Below, piece after piece: positions 5,772-7,147 of a DNA stretch of 7,147 bases. The notes under the pieces were generated by a model. The model was not told the origin of the DNA, did no database searches, and was given only the letters and a program-made list of their open reading frames with translations. The stretch covers positions 1-7,147 of the forward strand of contig OMSN01000079.1 in NCBI GenBank assembly GCA_900313765.1. Reading direction: 5' to 3'. The translations under genes were made by a program, and so were the position numbers. The DNA is from an uncultured Eubacteriales bacterium (lineage in GTDB: Bacteria; Bacillota; Clostridia; Lachnospirales; Lachnospiraceae). The number at the start of each line of letters is the position of its first letter. Positions within the stretch are counted from its first letter, which is position 1.

Positions 5772-7147
5772 ATGAAACAACTGATGCTGGGCAACAAGGC
5801 AGTTGCCCGTGGTCTCTATGAAGCAGGGTGCTGTTTCGCATCCAGCTATCCCGGAACTCCGAGTACGGAGGTGACGGAGGAACTGGCGAAATATGACGAA
5901 GTCTACTGTGAGTGGGCGCCGAACGAGAAGGTTGCGATGGAGAGTGCCTTCGGTGCTTCTCTTGCCGGATACCGTTCTTTCTGTGCCATGAAGCATGTCG
6001 GACTGAATGTGGCTGCAGACCCGCTCTACACCATGTCCTATACAGGCGTCAATGCCGGTATGGTCGTGGTTGTGGCCGATGATGCCGGTATGCATTCTTC
6101 CCAGAATGAACAGGATTCCCGTCATCATGCCATTGCGGCGAAAGTGCCGATGCTGGAGCCGTCCGATTCCGCGGAAGCTCTGGAATTCGCGAAGCTTGCC
6201 TATGAGCTCTCCGAGCGTTTTGACACTCCGGTCCTTCTCAAGATGTGCACCCGCGTCGCACATTCACAGTCAGTTGTAGAACCTTCAGACCGCACCGTAC
6301 CGGTGAAGTCCTACGAGAAGAACATTGCCAAGTATGTTATGATGCCGGGCAACGCAAAGAAGAGACATCCCATCGTGGAAGAGCGCACGCGCCTTCTGAA
6401 AGAGTATGCGGAAACCGCTCCGGTGAACCGCGTGGAGATGGGCGGAACCCAGCTTGGCATCATCACTTCCTCCACCTGCTATCAGTATGTGACGGAAGTC
6501 TTCGGTGATTCCGTATCTATCCTGAAGATCGGTATGGCCAATCCGCTTCCGGATCAGCTGATCCTGGACTTTGCGTCGAAGGTTGACCGCCTGGTCGTGG
6601 TGGAAGAGCTGGATCCGATCATGGAGAACCACTGCAAGGCGCTCGGACTGAAGGTCGAGGGCAAGGATATCCTTCCCATCTGCGGAGAATTCTCCCAGAA
6701 CCTGATTGCGAAAGCCCTTGGCAAGGAAGCAAAGTCCGGCCGCACCCTTCAGGAAACGCTTCCGATGCGTCCTCCGGTAATGTGCCCCGGATGTCCTCAC
6801 AGAGGTCTGTTCTATACGCTGAAGAAGATTGGATGCACGGTCCTTGGCGACATCGGATGCTATACGCTCGGTGCGGTCGCTCCGCTGGCTTCCATGGAAA
6901 TGACTCTGTGCATGGGCGCTTCCGTTTCAGCGATCCACGGCTTCAACAAGATGGGCGGAGAAGAATCGCAGAAGCATACCGTATGCGTCATAGGTGACTC
7001 CACATTTATGCATTCCGGTATGACCGGACTTGCGAATATTGCGTATAATCAGAGTAATTCGACTGTCATCATCCTGGACAACTCCATCACGGGAATGACC
7101 GGACATCAGCAGAATCCGACCACCGGATACAACATCAAGGGAGACCC
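5772..7147 (+). CDS. iorA: Indolepyruvate ferredoxin oxidoreductase alpha subunit, 3' partial
   Basis: The first 458 residues of the large subunit of a cytoplasmic, oxygen-sensitive enzyme. It converts indolepyruvate and other aryl 2-oxoacids from aromatic amino acid breakdown, plus CoA, to aryl-acetyl-CoA, CO2 and reduced ferredoxin. The N-terminal pyrimidine-binding domain has SSYPGTPSTE (24-33) and CEWAPNEKVAMESAFGAS (46-63), with the probable catalytic glutamate in NEKVAMES. A middle transketolase C-terminal-like domain spans about 225-315. CPGCPHR (338-344) opens the thiamine diphosphate domain, which has GDIGCYTLG (359-367), GDS (408-410) and the ILDNSITGMTGHQ stretch (434-446) that completes the cofactor and Mg2+ site. 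The family is about 600 residues long and normally ends in two ferredoxin-type [4Fe-4S] motifs, which must lie beyond the edge, as should iorB. The start is ATG 5772, with GGAGG at 5756-5760. The frame is open throughout. Confidence 0.95.
   Translation, partial: MKQLMLGNKAVARGLYEAGCCFASSYPGTPSTEVTEELAKYDEVYCEWAPNEKVAMESAFGASLAGYRSFCAMKHVGLNVAADPLYTMSYTGVNAGMVVVVADDAGMHSSQNEQDSRHHAIAAKVPMLEPSDSAEALEFAKLAYELSERFDTPVLLKMCTRVAHSQSVVEPSDRTVPVKSYEKNIAKYVMMPGNAKKRHPIVEERTRLLKEYAETAPVNRVEMGGTQLGIITSSTCYQYVTEVFGDSVSILKIGMANPLPDQLILDFASKVDRLVVVEELDPIMENHCKALGLKVEGKDILPICGEFSQNLIAKALGKEAKSGRTLQETLPMRPPVMCPGCPHRGLFYTLKKIGCTVLGDIGCYTLGAVAPLASMEMTLCMGASVSAIHGFNKMGGEESQKHTVCVIGDSTFMHSGMTGLANIAYNQSNSTVIILDNSITGMTGHQQNPTTGYNIKGD

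Overview
The window reads as an ordinary chromosomal segment from a strictly anaerobic, Gram-positive Firmicute of the Clostridia, most likely Lachnospiraceae-like. The signs are AGGAGG-type ribosome binding sites, an ATPase-permease fusion transporter of a style common in gut Clostridia, an aldo/keto reductase with ferredoxin-type clusters, and a ferredoxin-dependent 2-oxoacid oxidoreductase. This placement comes from remembered family resemblance, not a search. All five genes lie on the + strand, and both window edges cut through a gene.

Layout: (1) 1-2277, the C-terminal part of a MacB/FtsX-type ABC transporter in which the ATPase and permease are probably one polypeptide; its first seven in-frame codons look like the end of the ATPase domain. 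(2) 2300-3487, a COG1453-type aldo/keto reductase with two C-terminal cysteine clusters, 22 bases downstream and probably co-transcribed. (3) 3685-4380, a Bax inhibitor-1 family membrane protein that keeps both aspartates of the di-aspartyl pH sensor, followed by a hairpin terminator. (4) 4523-5482, an exported or lipid-anchored protein with an SH3-like domain and two near-identical 39-residue modules, each carrying a C-x2-C-x12-H-x-C motif, followed by a strong terminator. (5) 5772 to the window end, the first 458 residues of indolepyruvate ferredoxin oxidoreductase alpha subunit (iorA), behind a candidate promoter and an AT-rich leader of about 140 bases that can form a long-range 10-bp stem.

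The genes do not form one pathway. The first two probably share a transcript. The next two sit between terminators or hairpins and look like single-gene units. iorA probably starts a new operon, with iorB expected beyond the right edge. No tRNA, rRNA, CRISPR array, insertion sequence or phage gene was seen. The most interesting items are the recent, purifying-selected duplication of a zinc-finger-like module in an exported protein, and the possible structured leader of iorA. Nothing here clearly amounts to a new multi-gene system.
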